A DNA stretch of 64,000 nucleotides, taken from assembly GCF_002056795.1 (NCBI RefSeq), contig NZ_CP020104.1, forward strand, positions 6,519,501 through 6,583,500, given 5' to 3'. Positions within the stretch are counted from its first letter, which is position 1. Each line of letters starts with the position of its first letter. This stretch comes from Spirosoma aerolatum. Its GTDB lineage: Bacteria > Bacteroidota > Bacteroidia > Cytophagales > Spirosomataceae. Below, one piece after another: positions 33,565 to 41,713 of the stretch. The position numbers were made by a program, and so were the translations under genes. A model generated the notes under the pieces. That model did no database searches. It saw nothing but the letters and a program-made list of their open reading frames with translations, and was not told where the DNA came from.

Positions 33565-36456
33565 ATGCGATTCGTTTACAGTATTGGGCTTTGGGGGCTA
33601 TTGCTGGGGGCCATGCTATGCCCCACGATCAGTCAGGCTACCCACGTGCGAGCGGGAGAGATTACCACTAAGCGCATTTCGCAAACGTCACTTACCTACC
33701 TGATTACTTTTACAGCTTATTTTGATGAAGCCAATGGTAAACCAGCTTCCGATCAGGCCGACAATTATACAATCTGTTTTGGCGATGGGAACACATCGGA
33801 TATAAAACGATGGCAACGACAACTGATTAATGGGCGCACATCTTCCATTGACTCCTACACGATTGTTCATACCTATCCAGGTCCAGGCACGTATACTATT
33901 GGGATAACCGTACCCCTTCGGAACCGAAATACCAACAACCTGCCAGCCCCTTCAGACGCAATCCGTTTTTTTGTCTCGACGACGATTCTGATCAATGCCG
34001 CTCTGCTGACCAACTCCACACCCGTCATGCTCAATCCACCCCTGGATTCAGGACGAGTGGGCCAGAAGTTTTGCCATAACCCGGCCGCTTTCGATGCCGA
34101 TGGGGATAGCCTCGCCTATCGACTTAGCGTGCCCCAAACTTCCTTGACCGATAATGGCTGTACAGGCAGGGCAATAACAGGTTACCAAGACCCAACCAGA
34201 TTTAGTACATCAAGTGAAAGTGGAGGCCCACCCACCTTTTCGATCAATCCCATCACCGGGGAGCTGTGCTGGGACGCCCCTGGCGAAGCCGGCCAGTTCA
34301 ACTTTGCCTTCATCATCGAAGAGTGGCGAAACGGCGTACTCATCGGCGAAATCACCCGAGATATGCAAATTTTTATCGTTGACTCGCCCAACAAGCGCCC
34401 CCTGCTGGCTCCCATCCCTGACCTGTGTGCAGAAGCCGGTACCCTCATCCAGCAACCTGTTACAGCCACCGATCCCGATGGACAAAAAGTTATTATATCG
34501 GGCTTTGGCGGTGTATTCAATATTGGCCCTGACCGACAACCGCTGGCGCCAGGCGAACTCATTCAACCTGCCTATGCCCAACTGATTAACGGAGACATTC
34601 CGCTGGCTCAACCAGCCACCGCCACCTTCCGCTGGCAGACCAACTGCAACCAACTCCGCGATGCCCCCTACGACGTCACCTTCAAGGTCACCGATGTGCC
34701 ACCCAACAGAACCCCCACTCTCACCTCATTCCAGACTTTCCGAATCCAGCTCGTCGGACCAGCGGTCAAAAACCTCACCGCCAAAGCCGTCACCGGACCC
34801 AACGGCAGAGCCGTCCAGCTCAACTGGGATCCCTACACCTGCTCCCCATCCCAGGCCGGTAACCCCACCAAACTCGCCGTCTACCGCACCGAAGGGTGCA
34901 CGCCACCACCCAGTAACTCCTGCCTGACAGGTGTGCCCGCAGGCTACACCAAGATCGCCGAACTGCCCATCTCAGCCACCACCTTCACCGATACATCCAC
35001 CCTCAAACGGGGCGTCTCCTACGGCTACCTGATGGTCGCCCTCTACCCCGATATCAACGGCGGATTCAACGGGGGAGTCAGCAAAGCCTCCAACCTGGCC
35101 TGCATGGAACTCCCCCTGCTGGCACCGGTCATCACCCAGGTCACCGTCGACTCCACCGACGCCAACCGCGGACAGATCACCGTCCGATGGACCAGACCCC
35201 TGGGACTCTCGCCCGGTGACCTGCCAGGACCCTACCAGTACCGGCTCCAGCGAGCCACCGGCCTCAATGGCACCGCCTTCACCCCCATCGCAGCCATCAA
35301 CACCAGCCTGCTGGCCTCAGCCCCCGATACGGTCTACATCGACAAGGGAACATCAGCCTCCGCCCTCAACACCGATGCCAACGCCTACCGCTACCGACTG
35401 GAGTTCTACTACACCCTCAACGGACAGCTCACCCGGCTCGATCTGACCGAACCGGCCTCCTCGGTGCGACTGACGGCCAACCCCGTCAACCGACAGATCA
35501 CCCTGAGCTGGCAGGCCAGCGTCCCCTGGTCCAACGACAACAAGACCCACGATGTCTACCGATCCCGGACCGGACCCAACGGCCCCTTCAACAAGATCGC
35601 CGAGGTCCCCGTCACCAGCCCCGGCTCCTACTCCTTCACCGACGACGGCACCGACCGCTTTGTGGCCGATGGCAACACCAGCCGCAGCCTGTCGGCCGAC
35701 AGCAGCTACTGCTACCGGGTGATGACCAGGGGCCAGTACACCGACATTCAGCTGGCCCGCCTGGGGGTGTTACTCAACTACAGCCAGATCAGTTGTGCCT
35801 CCCCCGCCGACACCACCAAGCCCTGCCCACCGGCCCTGAGCGTGGAGGCTCTGGACTGTGGGGCCCTGAGCGCAGAGGCCCTCTGTGACCAGAGCAGCTT
35901 CACCAACAAGCTCAGCTGGCAGCCCACCAGCAGTCCCAGTTGTGATGCCAACCTGGTGGGTTACCGGATCTACTACGGCCGCTACCCCACCGACTCGCTC
36001 ACCCAGCTCAGCGCGGTGTCGGTGCCCACCACCCGGTTTGAGCACAGCAGCCTGACGACGGTGGCGGGGTGTTACTACGTGACGGCGGTGAGCCGGCGGG
36101 GACTGGAGAGTGCTCCTTCCAACAAGGTGTGTGTGGATGCGTGTCCCAGCTTTTTGCTGCCGAATGTGTTCACCCCCAATGGGGATGGCAAGAATGATGT
36201 GTTCCAGCCGCTGAAGTGCCCGAGGTTTGTGGAGCAGGTGGTGTTTGTGGTCTACAACCGGTGGGGAGCCAAGGTGTATGAGAGTGTGGGCCCCAGTCTG
36301 AGCTGGGACGGTCGCAGCAGTGATGGGGTGGAGCTGCCCACGGGTCTGTACTACTATCAGGCAACGGTGCGGTACGCTCTATTGGACAAGAATGCTCCCC
36401 CACAAGTGCTCAAGGGCTGGGTACAGATCCTTCGAGAAGGGGTGTCCATGAAATAG
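33565..36456 (+). CDS. Large secreted protein with PKD-like, FN3-like and CHU_C sorting domains (copy A)
   Basis: 963 residues from the ATG at 33565, chosen because it begins the signal peptide (MRFVYSIGLWGLLLGAMLCP) at the same place as in copy B. After the signal (ISQATHVRAGEI) there is a PKD-like domain with YPGPGTYTIGITVP, Ig-like and FN3-like modules (for example NLTAKAVTGPNGRAVQLNWD), and from about 862 a gliding-type C-terminal domain (FLLPNVFTPNGDGKNDVF, VYNRWGAKVYES, LPTGLYYYQATVRY). The CHU_C domain is the sort signal for type B T9SS export. The C-terminal two thirds are identical at DNA level to the next gene. A surface adhesin or matrix protein is likely, but unproved. Confidence 0.9.
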   Translation: MRFVYSIGLWGLLLGAMLCPTISQATHVRAGEITTKRISQTSLTYLITFTAYFDEANGKPASDQADNYTICFGDGNTSDIKRWQRQLINGRTSSIDSYTIVHTYPGPGTYTIGITVPLRNRNTNNLPAPSDAIRFFVSTTILINAALLTNSTPVMLNPPLDSGRVGQKFCHNPAAFDADGDSLAYRLSVPQTSLTDNGCTGRAITGYQDPTRFSTSSESGGPPTFSINPITGELCWDAPGEAGQFNFAFIIEEWRNGVLIGEITRDMQIFIVDSPNKRPLLAPIPDLCAEAGTLIQQPVTATDPDGQKVIISGFGGVFNIGPDRQPLAPGELIQPAYAQLINGDIPLAQPATATFRWQTNCNQLRDAPYDVTFKVTDVPPNRTPTLTSFQTFRIQLVGPAVKNLTAKAVTGPNGRAVQLNWDPYTCSPSQAGNPTKLAVYRTEGCTPPPSNSCLTGVPAGYTKIAELPISATTFTDTSTLKRGVSYGYLMVALYPDINGGFNGGVSKASNLACMELPLLAPVITQVTVDSTDANRGQITVRWTRPLGLSPGDLPGPYQYRLQRATGLNGTAFTPIAAINTSLLASAPDTVYIDKGTSASALNTDANAYRYRLEFYYTLNGQLTRLDLTEPASSVRLTANPVNRQITLSWQASVPWSNDNKTHDVYRSRTGPNGPFNKIAEVPVTSPGSYSFTDDGTDRFVADGNTSRSLSADSSYCYRVMTRGQYTDIQLARLGVLLNYSQISCASPADTTKPCPPALSVEALDCGALSAEALCDQSSFTNKLSWQPTSSPSCDANLVGYRIYYGRYPTDSLTQLSAVSVPTTRFEHSSLTTVAGCYYVTAVSRRGLESAPSNKVCVDACPSFLLPNVFTPNGDGKNDVFQPLKCPRFVEQVVFVVYNRWGAKVYESVGPSLSWDGRSSDGVELPTGLYYYQATVRYALLDKNAPPQVLKGWVQILREGVSMK
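34615..36452 (+). repeat. Direct repeat, first copy (1838 bp identical block)
   Basis: This block and 37678-39515 show no difference I could find on line-by-line comparison, at a constant offset of 3063 bases. It covers the C-terminal two thirds of copy A, ending at the second base of the last sense codon. It is richer in GC and in C- or G-ending codons than its surroundings. Such length and identity mean recent duplication or gene conversion. Confidence 0.9.
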
Positions 36457-36468
36457 AGGAGGAAGGTT

Positions 36469-36527
36469 AAAAATCAGAAGCGAAGAAGGGAATGCGCAAT
36501 TGGTTCCTTTCTTTCCTCCTGATTTTT
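36469..36527 (+). terminator. Hairpin with T tail after copy A
   Basis: 24-base arms (36469-36492 and 36504-36527) pair at about 20 positions. The right arm ends in a T run and the hairpin begins 13 bases past the stop at 36456. It probably separates copy A from copy B, which has its own upstream region. Confidence 0.6.
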
Positions 36528-36618
36528 TAATTTAAAATCAATCAAGTAGTGGATAGAACCAATTTTCTAATACACTTTTGGTAATTCAAATCGTTGTAGA
36601 GGAAAATAGGATACGTTT

Positions 36619-39519
36619 ATGCGGTTCGTTTACAGTCTTGGACTTTGGAGCATATTGCTAGGGGCCATATTATGTCCTACGATCAGTCAGGCTACACACG
36701 TGCGGGCAGGTGAAATTACTACCAAGCGCGTTTCAGCAACTTCACTCACTTATATCATTACCTTTACTGCCTATTATGACGAAATAAAAGGTCGGCAGGC
36801 GGCTGATCAGGCGGAACCATACACCCTCTGTTTTGGAGATGGTACAACCCTGGATGTCAAGCGAGCCAGCCGGAGGTATATTAATGGCCGTACTTCGTCC
36901 GTCAACTCGTATACAGCCATCCATACCTATCCAGGTCCAGGCGTTTATACCATCGGGATAACCGTACCAAACCGGAACGCTGATACTAAAAACTTACCAC
37001 CACCCGCATCATCAGACCAGATTCGTTTTTTTGTCTCGACGACGATTCTGATCAATGCCGCTCTGCTGACTAACTCCACACCCGTCATGCTCAATCCACC
37101 CCTGGATTCAGGACGAGTGGGCCAGAAGTTTTGCCATAACCCGGCCGCTTTCGATGCCGATGGGGATAGCCTCGCCTATCGACTTAGCGTGCCCCAAACT
37201 TCCTTGACCGATAATGGCTGTGTGGGAAGAAATATTCCAGTCTATCAGGACCCAACGCGATTTAGCGGTTTGGGTAGTGAAAGTGGAGGGACGCCGACCT
37301 TTTCGATCAATCCCATCACCGGGGAGCTGTGCTGGGACGCCCCTGGCGAAGCCGGCCAGTTCAACTTTGCCTTCATCATCGAAGAGTGGCGAAACGGCGT
37401 ACTCATCGGCGAAATCACCCGAGATATGCAGATCATCGTCGTTGACTCGCCCAACAAGCGCCCCCTGCTGGCTCCCATCCCTGACCTGTGTGCAGAAGCC
37501 GGTACCCTCATCCAGCAACCTGTTACAGCCACCGATCCCGATGGACAACGGGTCATTATCACCGGTTTCGGCGGAGTCTTTAACGTCGGCCAGGATGGAG
37601 CGGCTCTGGCACCGGGCGAACTCATTCAACCCGCTTATGCCCAACTGATTAACGGTGGCGTTGCCCAGGCTCAACCGGCCACCGCCACCTTCCGCTGGCA
37701 GACCAACTGCAACCAACTCCGCGATGCCCCCTACGACGTCACCTTCAAGGTCACCGATGTGCCACCCAACAGAACCCCCACTCTCACCTCATTCCAGACT
37801 TTCCGAATCCAGCTCGTCGGACCAGCGGTCAAAAACCTCACCGCCAAAGCCGTCACCGGACCCAACGGCAGAGCCGTCCAGCTCAACTGGGATCCCTACA
37901 CCTGCTCCCCATCCCAGGCCGGTAACCCCACCAAACTCGCCGTCTACCGCACCGAAGGGTGCACGCCACCACCCAGTAACTCCTGCCTGACAGGTGTGCC
38001 CGCAGGCTACACCAAGATCGCCGAACTGCCCATCTCAGCCACCACCTTCACCGATACATCCACCCTCAAACGGGGCGTCTCCTACGGCTACCTGATGGTC
38101 GCCCTCTACCCCGATATCAACGGCGGATTCAACGGGGGAGTCAGCAAAGCCTCCAACCTGGCCTGCATGGAACTCCCCCTGCTGGCACCGGTCATCACCC
38201 AGGTCACCGTCGACTCCACCGACGCCAACCGCGGACAGATCACCGTCCGATGGACCAGACCCCTGGGACTCTCGCCCGGTGACCTGCCAGGACCCTACCA
38301 GTACCGGCTCCAGCGAGCCACCGGCCTCAATGGCACCGCCTTCACCCCCATCGCAGCCATCAACACCAGCCTGCTGGCCTCAGCCCCCGATACGGTCTAC
38401 ATCGACAAGGGAACATCAGCCTCCGCCCTCAACACCGATGCCAACGCCTACCGCTACCGACTGGAGTTCTACTACACCCTCAACGGACAGCTCACCCGGC
38501 TCGATCTGACCGAACCGGCCTCCTCGGTGCGACTGACGGCCAACCCCGTCAACCGACAGATCACCCTGAGCTGGCAGGCCAGCGTCCCCTGGTCCAACGA
38601 CAACAAGACCCACGATGTCTACCGATCCCGGACCGGACCCAACGGCCCCTTCAACAAGATCGCCGAGGTCCCCGTCACCAGCCCCGGCTCCTACTCCTTC
38701 ACCGACGACGGCACCGACCGCTTTGTGGCCGATGGCAACACCAGCCGCAGCCTGTCGGCCGACAGCAGCTACTGCTACCGGGTGATGACCAGGGGCCAGT
38801 ACACCGACATTCAGCTGGCCCGCCTGGGGGTGTTACTCAACTACAGCCAGATCAGTTGTGCCTCCCCCGCCGACACCACCAAGCCCTGCCCACCGGCCCT
38901 GAGCGTGGAGGCTCTGGACTGTGGGGCCCTGAGCGCAGAGGCCCTCTGTGACCAGAGCAGCTTCACCAACAAGCTCAGCTGGCAGCCCACCAGCAGTCCC
39001 AGTTGTGATGCCAACCTGGTGGGTTACCGGATCTACTACGGCCGCTACCCCACCGACTCGCTCACCCAGCTCAGCGCGGTGTCGGTGCCCACCACCCGGT
39101 TTGAGCACAGCAGCCTGACGACGGTGGCGGGGTGTTACTACGTGACGGCGGTGAGCCGGCGGGGACTGGAGAGTGCTCCTTCCAACAAGGTGTGTGTGGA
39201 TGCGTGTCCCAGCTTTTTGCTGCCGAATGTGTTCACCCCCAATGGGGATGGCAAGAATGATGTGTTCCAGCCGCTGAAGTGCCCGAGGTTTGTGGAGCAG
39301 GTGGTGTTTGTGGTCTACAACCGGTGGGGAGCCAAGGTGTATGAGAGTGTGGGCCCCAGTCTGAGCTGGGACGGTCGCAGCAGTGATGGGGTGGAGCTGC
39401 CCACGGGTCTGTACTACTATCAGGCAACGGTGCGGTACGCTCTATTGGACAAGAATGCTCCCCCACAAGTGCTCAAGGGCTGGGTACAGATCCTTCGAGA
39501 AGGGGTGTCCATGAACTAA
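36619..39519 (+). CDS. Large secreted protein with PKD-like, FN3-like and CHU_C sorting domains (copy B)
   Basis: 966 residues, with the same domain order as copy A: signal peptide (MRFVYSLGLWSILLGAILCP), a PKD-like domain (YPGPGVYTIGITVPNRN), FN3-like modules and a CHU_C sorting domain. The first ~140 residues differ from copy A at many positions. Shorter diverged tracts (near 37222-37290, 37430-37440 and 37549-37677) alternate with exact ones, and from 37678 on it is the same as copy A except for the last residue (N against K). The 99 bases upstream resemble those of copy A (CGTTGTAG near the start codon), suggesting the duplicated unit carried its promoter. Confidence 0.9.
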   Translation: MRFVYSLGLWSILLGAILCPTISQATHVRAGEITTKRVSATSLTYIITFTAYYDEIKGRQAADQAEPYTLCFGDGTTLDVKRASRRYINGRTSSVNSYTAIHTYPGPGVYTIGITVPNRNADTKNLPPPASSDQIRFFVSTTILINAALLTNSTPVMLNPPLDSGRVGQKFCHNPAAFDADGDSLAYRLSVPQTSLTDNGCVGRNIPVYQDPTRFSGLGSESGGTPTFSINPITGELCWDAPGEAGQFNFAFIIEEWRNGVLIGEITRDMQIIVVDSPNKRPLLAPIPDLCAEAGTLIQQPVTATDPDGQRVIITGFGGVFNVGQDGAALAPGELIQPAYAQLINGGVAQAQPATATFRWQTNCNQLRDAPYDVTFKVTDVPPNRTPTLTSFQTFRIQLVGPAVKNLTAKAVTGPNGRAVQLNWDPYTCSPSQAGNPTKLAVYRTEGCTPPPSNSCLTGVPAGYTKIAELPISATTFTDTSTLKRGVSYGYLMVALYPDINGGFNGGVSKASNLACMELPLLAPVITQVTVDSTDANRGQITVRWTRPLGLSPGDLPGPYQYRLQRATGLNGTAFTPIAAINTSLLASAPDTVYIDKGTSASALNTDANAYRYRLEFYYTLNGQLTRLDLTEPASSVRLTANPVNRQITLSWQASVPWSNDNKTHDVYRSRTGPNGPFNKIAEVPVTSPGSYSFTDDGTDRFVADGNTSRSLSADSSYCYRVMTRGQYTDIQLARLGVLLNYSQISCASPADTTKPCPPALSVEALDCGALSAEALCDQSSFTNKLSWQPTSSPSCDANLVGYRIYYGRYPTDSLTQLSAVSVPTTRFEHSSLTTVAGCYYVTAVSRRGLESAPSNKVCVDACPSFLLPNVFTPNGDGKNDVFQPLKCPRFVEQVVFVVYNRWGAKVYESVGPSLSWDGRSSDGVELPTGLYYYQATVRYALLDKNAPPQVLKGWVQILREGVSMN
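37678..39515 (+). repeat. Direct repeat, second copy (1838 bp identical block)
   Basis: Second copy of 34615-36452 at offset 3063. The last mismatch before it is at 34614/37677 (A against G), and the next after it is the third base of the last codon. Confidence 0.9.
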
Positions 39520-39528
39520 GCAGAACAC

Positions 39529-39588
39529 AAAAAACAGAAGGGTGGAAAAGGACCAACTACGGTTTCCTTTTCCACCCTTCTGTTTTTT
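39529..39588. terminator. Two-way terminator between copy B and yebC
   Basis: Perfect 24-bp stem (39529-39552 with 39565-39588), 12-base loop, A run on the left and T run on the right. It lies 9 bases after the copy B stop and 10 bases before the stop of the convergent yebC, so it can serve both. Confidence 0.88.
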
Positions 39589-39598
39589 GGATTTATTC

Positions 39599-40312
39599 TC
39601 ACTTCATGTTGTGATACACCATCTGTACATCGTCGTCTTCCTCAATACGTTCGATGAGTTTTTCAACGTCGGCAGCTTCCTCGTCTGTTAGCTCTTTATA
39701 ATCATTCGGAATTCGCTCGAACTCAGCCTGTTTGATTTCGTACCCTTTTTCTTCCAGGAATTTCTGAATACTACCAAACGCGGTGAACTGACCGTAAATG
39801 ACCAGTTGATCAGTGTCGTCATCGTACTCGATCTCATCCCCGCCGAAATCAATCAACTCAAACTCCAGTTCCTCCCGGTCAATCCCTTCGGCTGGAATGC
39901 GGAAAACCGACTTACGCTCAAACATAAAATCGAGCATACCCTGTGTACCCAAACTACCACCAAGCTTATTCAAATAACTTCGAACGTTGGCTACTGTCCG
40001 GTTGTGGTTATCCGTTGCGGTTTCGATAACGAGCGCAATACCATGCGGAGCGTAGGCTTCGTATACAATCTCCTTATAGTCCTCCTGCTCTTTCGATGAG
40101 GCTTTTTTGATAGCCCGTTCGACGTTTTCTTTCGGCATATTAGCCGCTTTGGCATTTTGGATGATAGCCCGCAGCCGTCCGTTGGTATCTGGATCAGGAC
40201 CGGCACTTTTGACGGCCATAACGATATCTTTGCCGATGCGAGTAAAGGTCTTTGCCATTTGACCCCACCGCTTCATTTTGCGCGCCTTCCGGTATTCAAA
40301 CGCTCTTCCCAT
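39599..40312 (-). CDS. YebC/PmpR-family protein
   Basis: 237 residues with the family segments KMKRWGQMAKTFTRIGKDIV, AVKSAGPDPDTNGRLRAIIQ, NAKAANMPKENVERAIKKAS, YEAYAPHGIALVIETATDNH and NRTVANVRSYLNKLGGSLGT. The C-terminus is acidic (EERIEEDDDVQ-like). YebC proteins are annotated as transcriptional regulators, and recent work links the family (with mitochondrial TACO1) to relief of ribosome stalling at proline stretches. Its stop is 10 bases from a two-way terminator. It lies downstream of lysA, with an 11-mer inverted repeat between. Confidence 0.95.
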   Translation of the reverse strand: MGRAFEYRKARKMKRWGQMAKTFTRIGKDIVMAVKSAGPDPDTNGRLRAIIQNAKAANMPKENVERAIKKASSKEQEDYKEIVYEAYAPHGIALVIETATDNHNRTVANVRSYLNKLGGSLGTQGMLDFMFERKSVFRIPAEGIDREELEFELIDFGGDEIEYDDDTDQLVIYGQFTAFGSIQKFLEEKGYEIKQAEFERIPNDYKELTDEEAADVEKLIERIEEDDDVQMVYHNMK

Positions 40313-40323
40313 TGTTGTTAGTG

Positions 40324-40426
40324 GTCATTAAGTGGTCATTCCATAGTCATTTCATGGCCAGCTGTTGTTCGATGCGAAAGCAATATATGAAGACAACTAC
40401 TGACAACAGAATGACGATTTAATGAC
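40324..40426. repeat. Inverted repeat built of 11-mers between yebC and lysA
   Basis: The left arm holds three 11-mers, GTCATTAAGTG, GTCATTCCATA and GTCATTTCATG (40324-40356). The right arm, read in reverse, holds GTCATTAAATC, GTCATTCTGTT and GTCAGTAGTTG (40426 down to 40394). The arms pair in register at most positions. The right arm runs across the lysA stop and the last lysA codons (Y-S-H). It lies upstream of the yebC start at 40312. A related array is at 43899-44020. Confidence 0.75.
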
Positions 40427-41672
40427 TATATACAGTTGATTCAAATTCAATAATTTCCTGCCCGCGCATCAGATCCTCGAAGGTTTCACGCTGACGGATC
40501 AGGTAGGGTTTACCCTCATAAACCAGCACTTCGGCTGGACGAAAACGGGCATTGTAATTCGAAGACATGCTGAAACCATAGGCTCCTGCATTTTCGAACG
40601 ACAGCACATCACCCGGACGTACTTCAGGCAGAACCCGGTCGGTAGCGAAGGTATCCGTTTCGCAAATGTACCCCACAACGGTATACATTTTCGGCTCGCC
40701 CGTTGGATTCGAGATGTTTTTGATGTCGTGGTATGCATCGTACATCATGGGCCGAATCAGGTGGTTAAGGCCAGAATCGACCGCCACAAATGTCCGGGTT
40801 GGGTTTTCTTTAACGATATTGGTACGTACCAGCAGATGCCCACTTTCGCTGACCAGAAACTTACCCGGCTCGAACCAAAGCTCTAACTCACGACCATAGT
40901 GCTGGCAGAATTGCTGGAATGCCGCCGATACCTGATCCCCCAGTTCAACCACATCCGTAACATGGTCGCCTGCTTTATAGGCCACCTTAAAGCCACTGCC
41001 AAAATCAATAAATGTCAGATCAGGATAGTCGGAAGCCAGATCGAACAGGACATCAGCGCCTTTTAGAAAGGCATTGGCATTTTTGAAATCCGACCCTGTA
41101 TGAATGTGCAGCCCCGTTACCGAAATCCGGTATTTTTCCACCAACGCCCGCATTTCGGCCCGTTGCAGGATTGAAATACCAAATTTGGAATCCGCATGGC
41201 CAGTCGAAATCTTGATGTTCCCCCCTTCGCTGATGTGCGGATTGATACGGATACTTACCGGAACCTGACTGCCGTAGTTTTGGCCAACCCATTCGAGCAA
41301 AGGCAGGCTATCGACATTCAATTGCAGACCCAGTTCAATGGCTTCGCGGATTTCGCCGAACGAAACCCCACTGGGCGTAAACATGATCTGGTTGGGAGCA
41401 AATCCGGCTAGCATACCCATCCGCGCTTCATTGACCGACACCGAATCCATTTCAACACCCTGCTGACGCATCAGTTTCAGAATCGACACGTTTGTCAATG
41501 CCTTGGCTGCGTATTTTATCTTGAGGTTAACTCCGGCAAAAGCAGACCGGAGTAAGCCAATTTTTTCGATAATTTTGTCGGCATCGTACACGTACAATGG
41601 CAGACCGAACTCATCGGCTATGGCCACTACATCGACACCCTGAATCTGATAAACCTGGTTATTTAGTTGCAT
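40419..41672 (-). CDS. lysA: Diaminopimelate decarboxylase
   Basis: 417 residues from the ATG at 41672. The PLP lysine is in KIKYAAKALTN (about 54). Other motifs are ESVNEARMG-like (DSVSVNEARMGMLAG), SKFGIS, GLHIHTGSDF, FIDFGSGFKVAY, WFEPGKFLVSESG and AYGFSMSSNYNARFRPAEVL. LysA removes CO2 from meso-diaminopimelate to give L-lysine in the cytoplasm. The gene diverges from the PhoD-like gene with only 41 bases between start codons. The stop lies inside the right arm of the 11-mer inverted repeat, so the C-terminal Tyr-Ser-His comes from the repeat. Confidence 0.95.
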   Translation of the reverse strand: MQLNNQVYQIQGVDVVAIADEFGLPLYVYDADKIIEKIGLLRSAFAGVNLKIKYAAKALTNVSILKLMRQQGVEMDSVSVNEARMGMLAGFAPNQIMFTPSGVSFGEIREAIELGLQLNVDSLPLLEWVGQNYGSQVPVSIRINPHISEGGNIKISTGHADSKFGISILQRAEMRALVEKYRISVTGLHIHTGSDFKNANAFLKGADVLFDLASDYPDLTFIDFGSGFKVAYKAGDHVTDVVELGDQVSAAFQQFCQHYGRELELWFEPGKFLVSESGHLLVRTNIVKENPTRTFVAVDSGLNHLIRPMMYDAYHDIKNISNPTGEPKMYTVVGYICETDTFATDRVLPEVRPGDVLSFENAGAYGFSMSSNYNARFRPAEVLVYEGKPYLIRQRETFEDLMRGQEIIEFESTVYSH

Positions 41673-41713
41673 ACCTTCTAAAACGAATCGCAAAATTACG
41701 CCATCTTTCCCCC

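Noticed and set aside
35353-36045. Antisense reading frames repeated in both CHU_C genes
   Set aside because: They occur in both copies only because the 1838-bp block is identical; they come from GC-rich codon bias and lack start signals.
41597-41713. Upstream extension of the PhoD-like gene by 39 codons
   Set aside because: It lies antisense inside lysA and would precede a clear signal peptide that starts at 41714.
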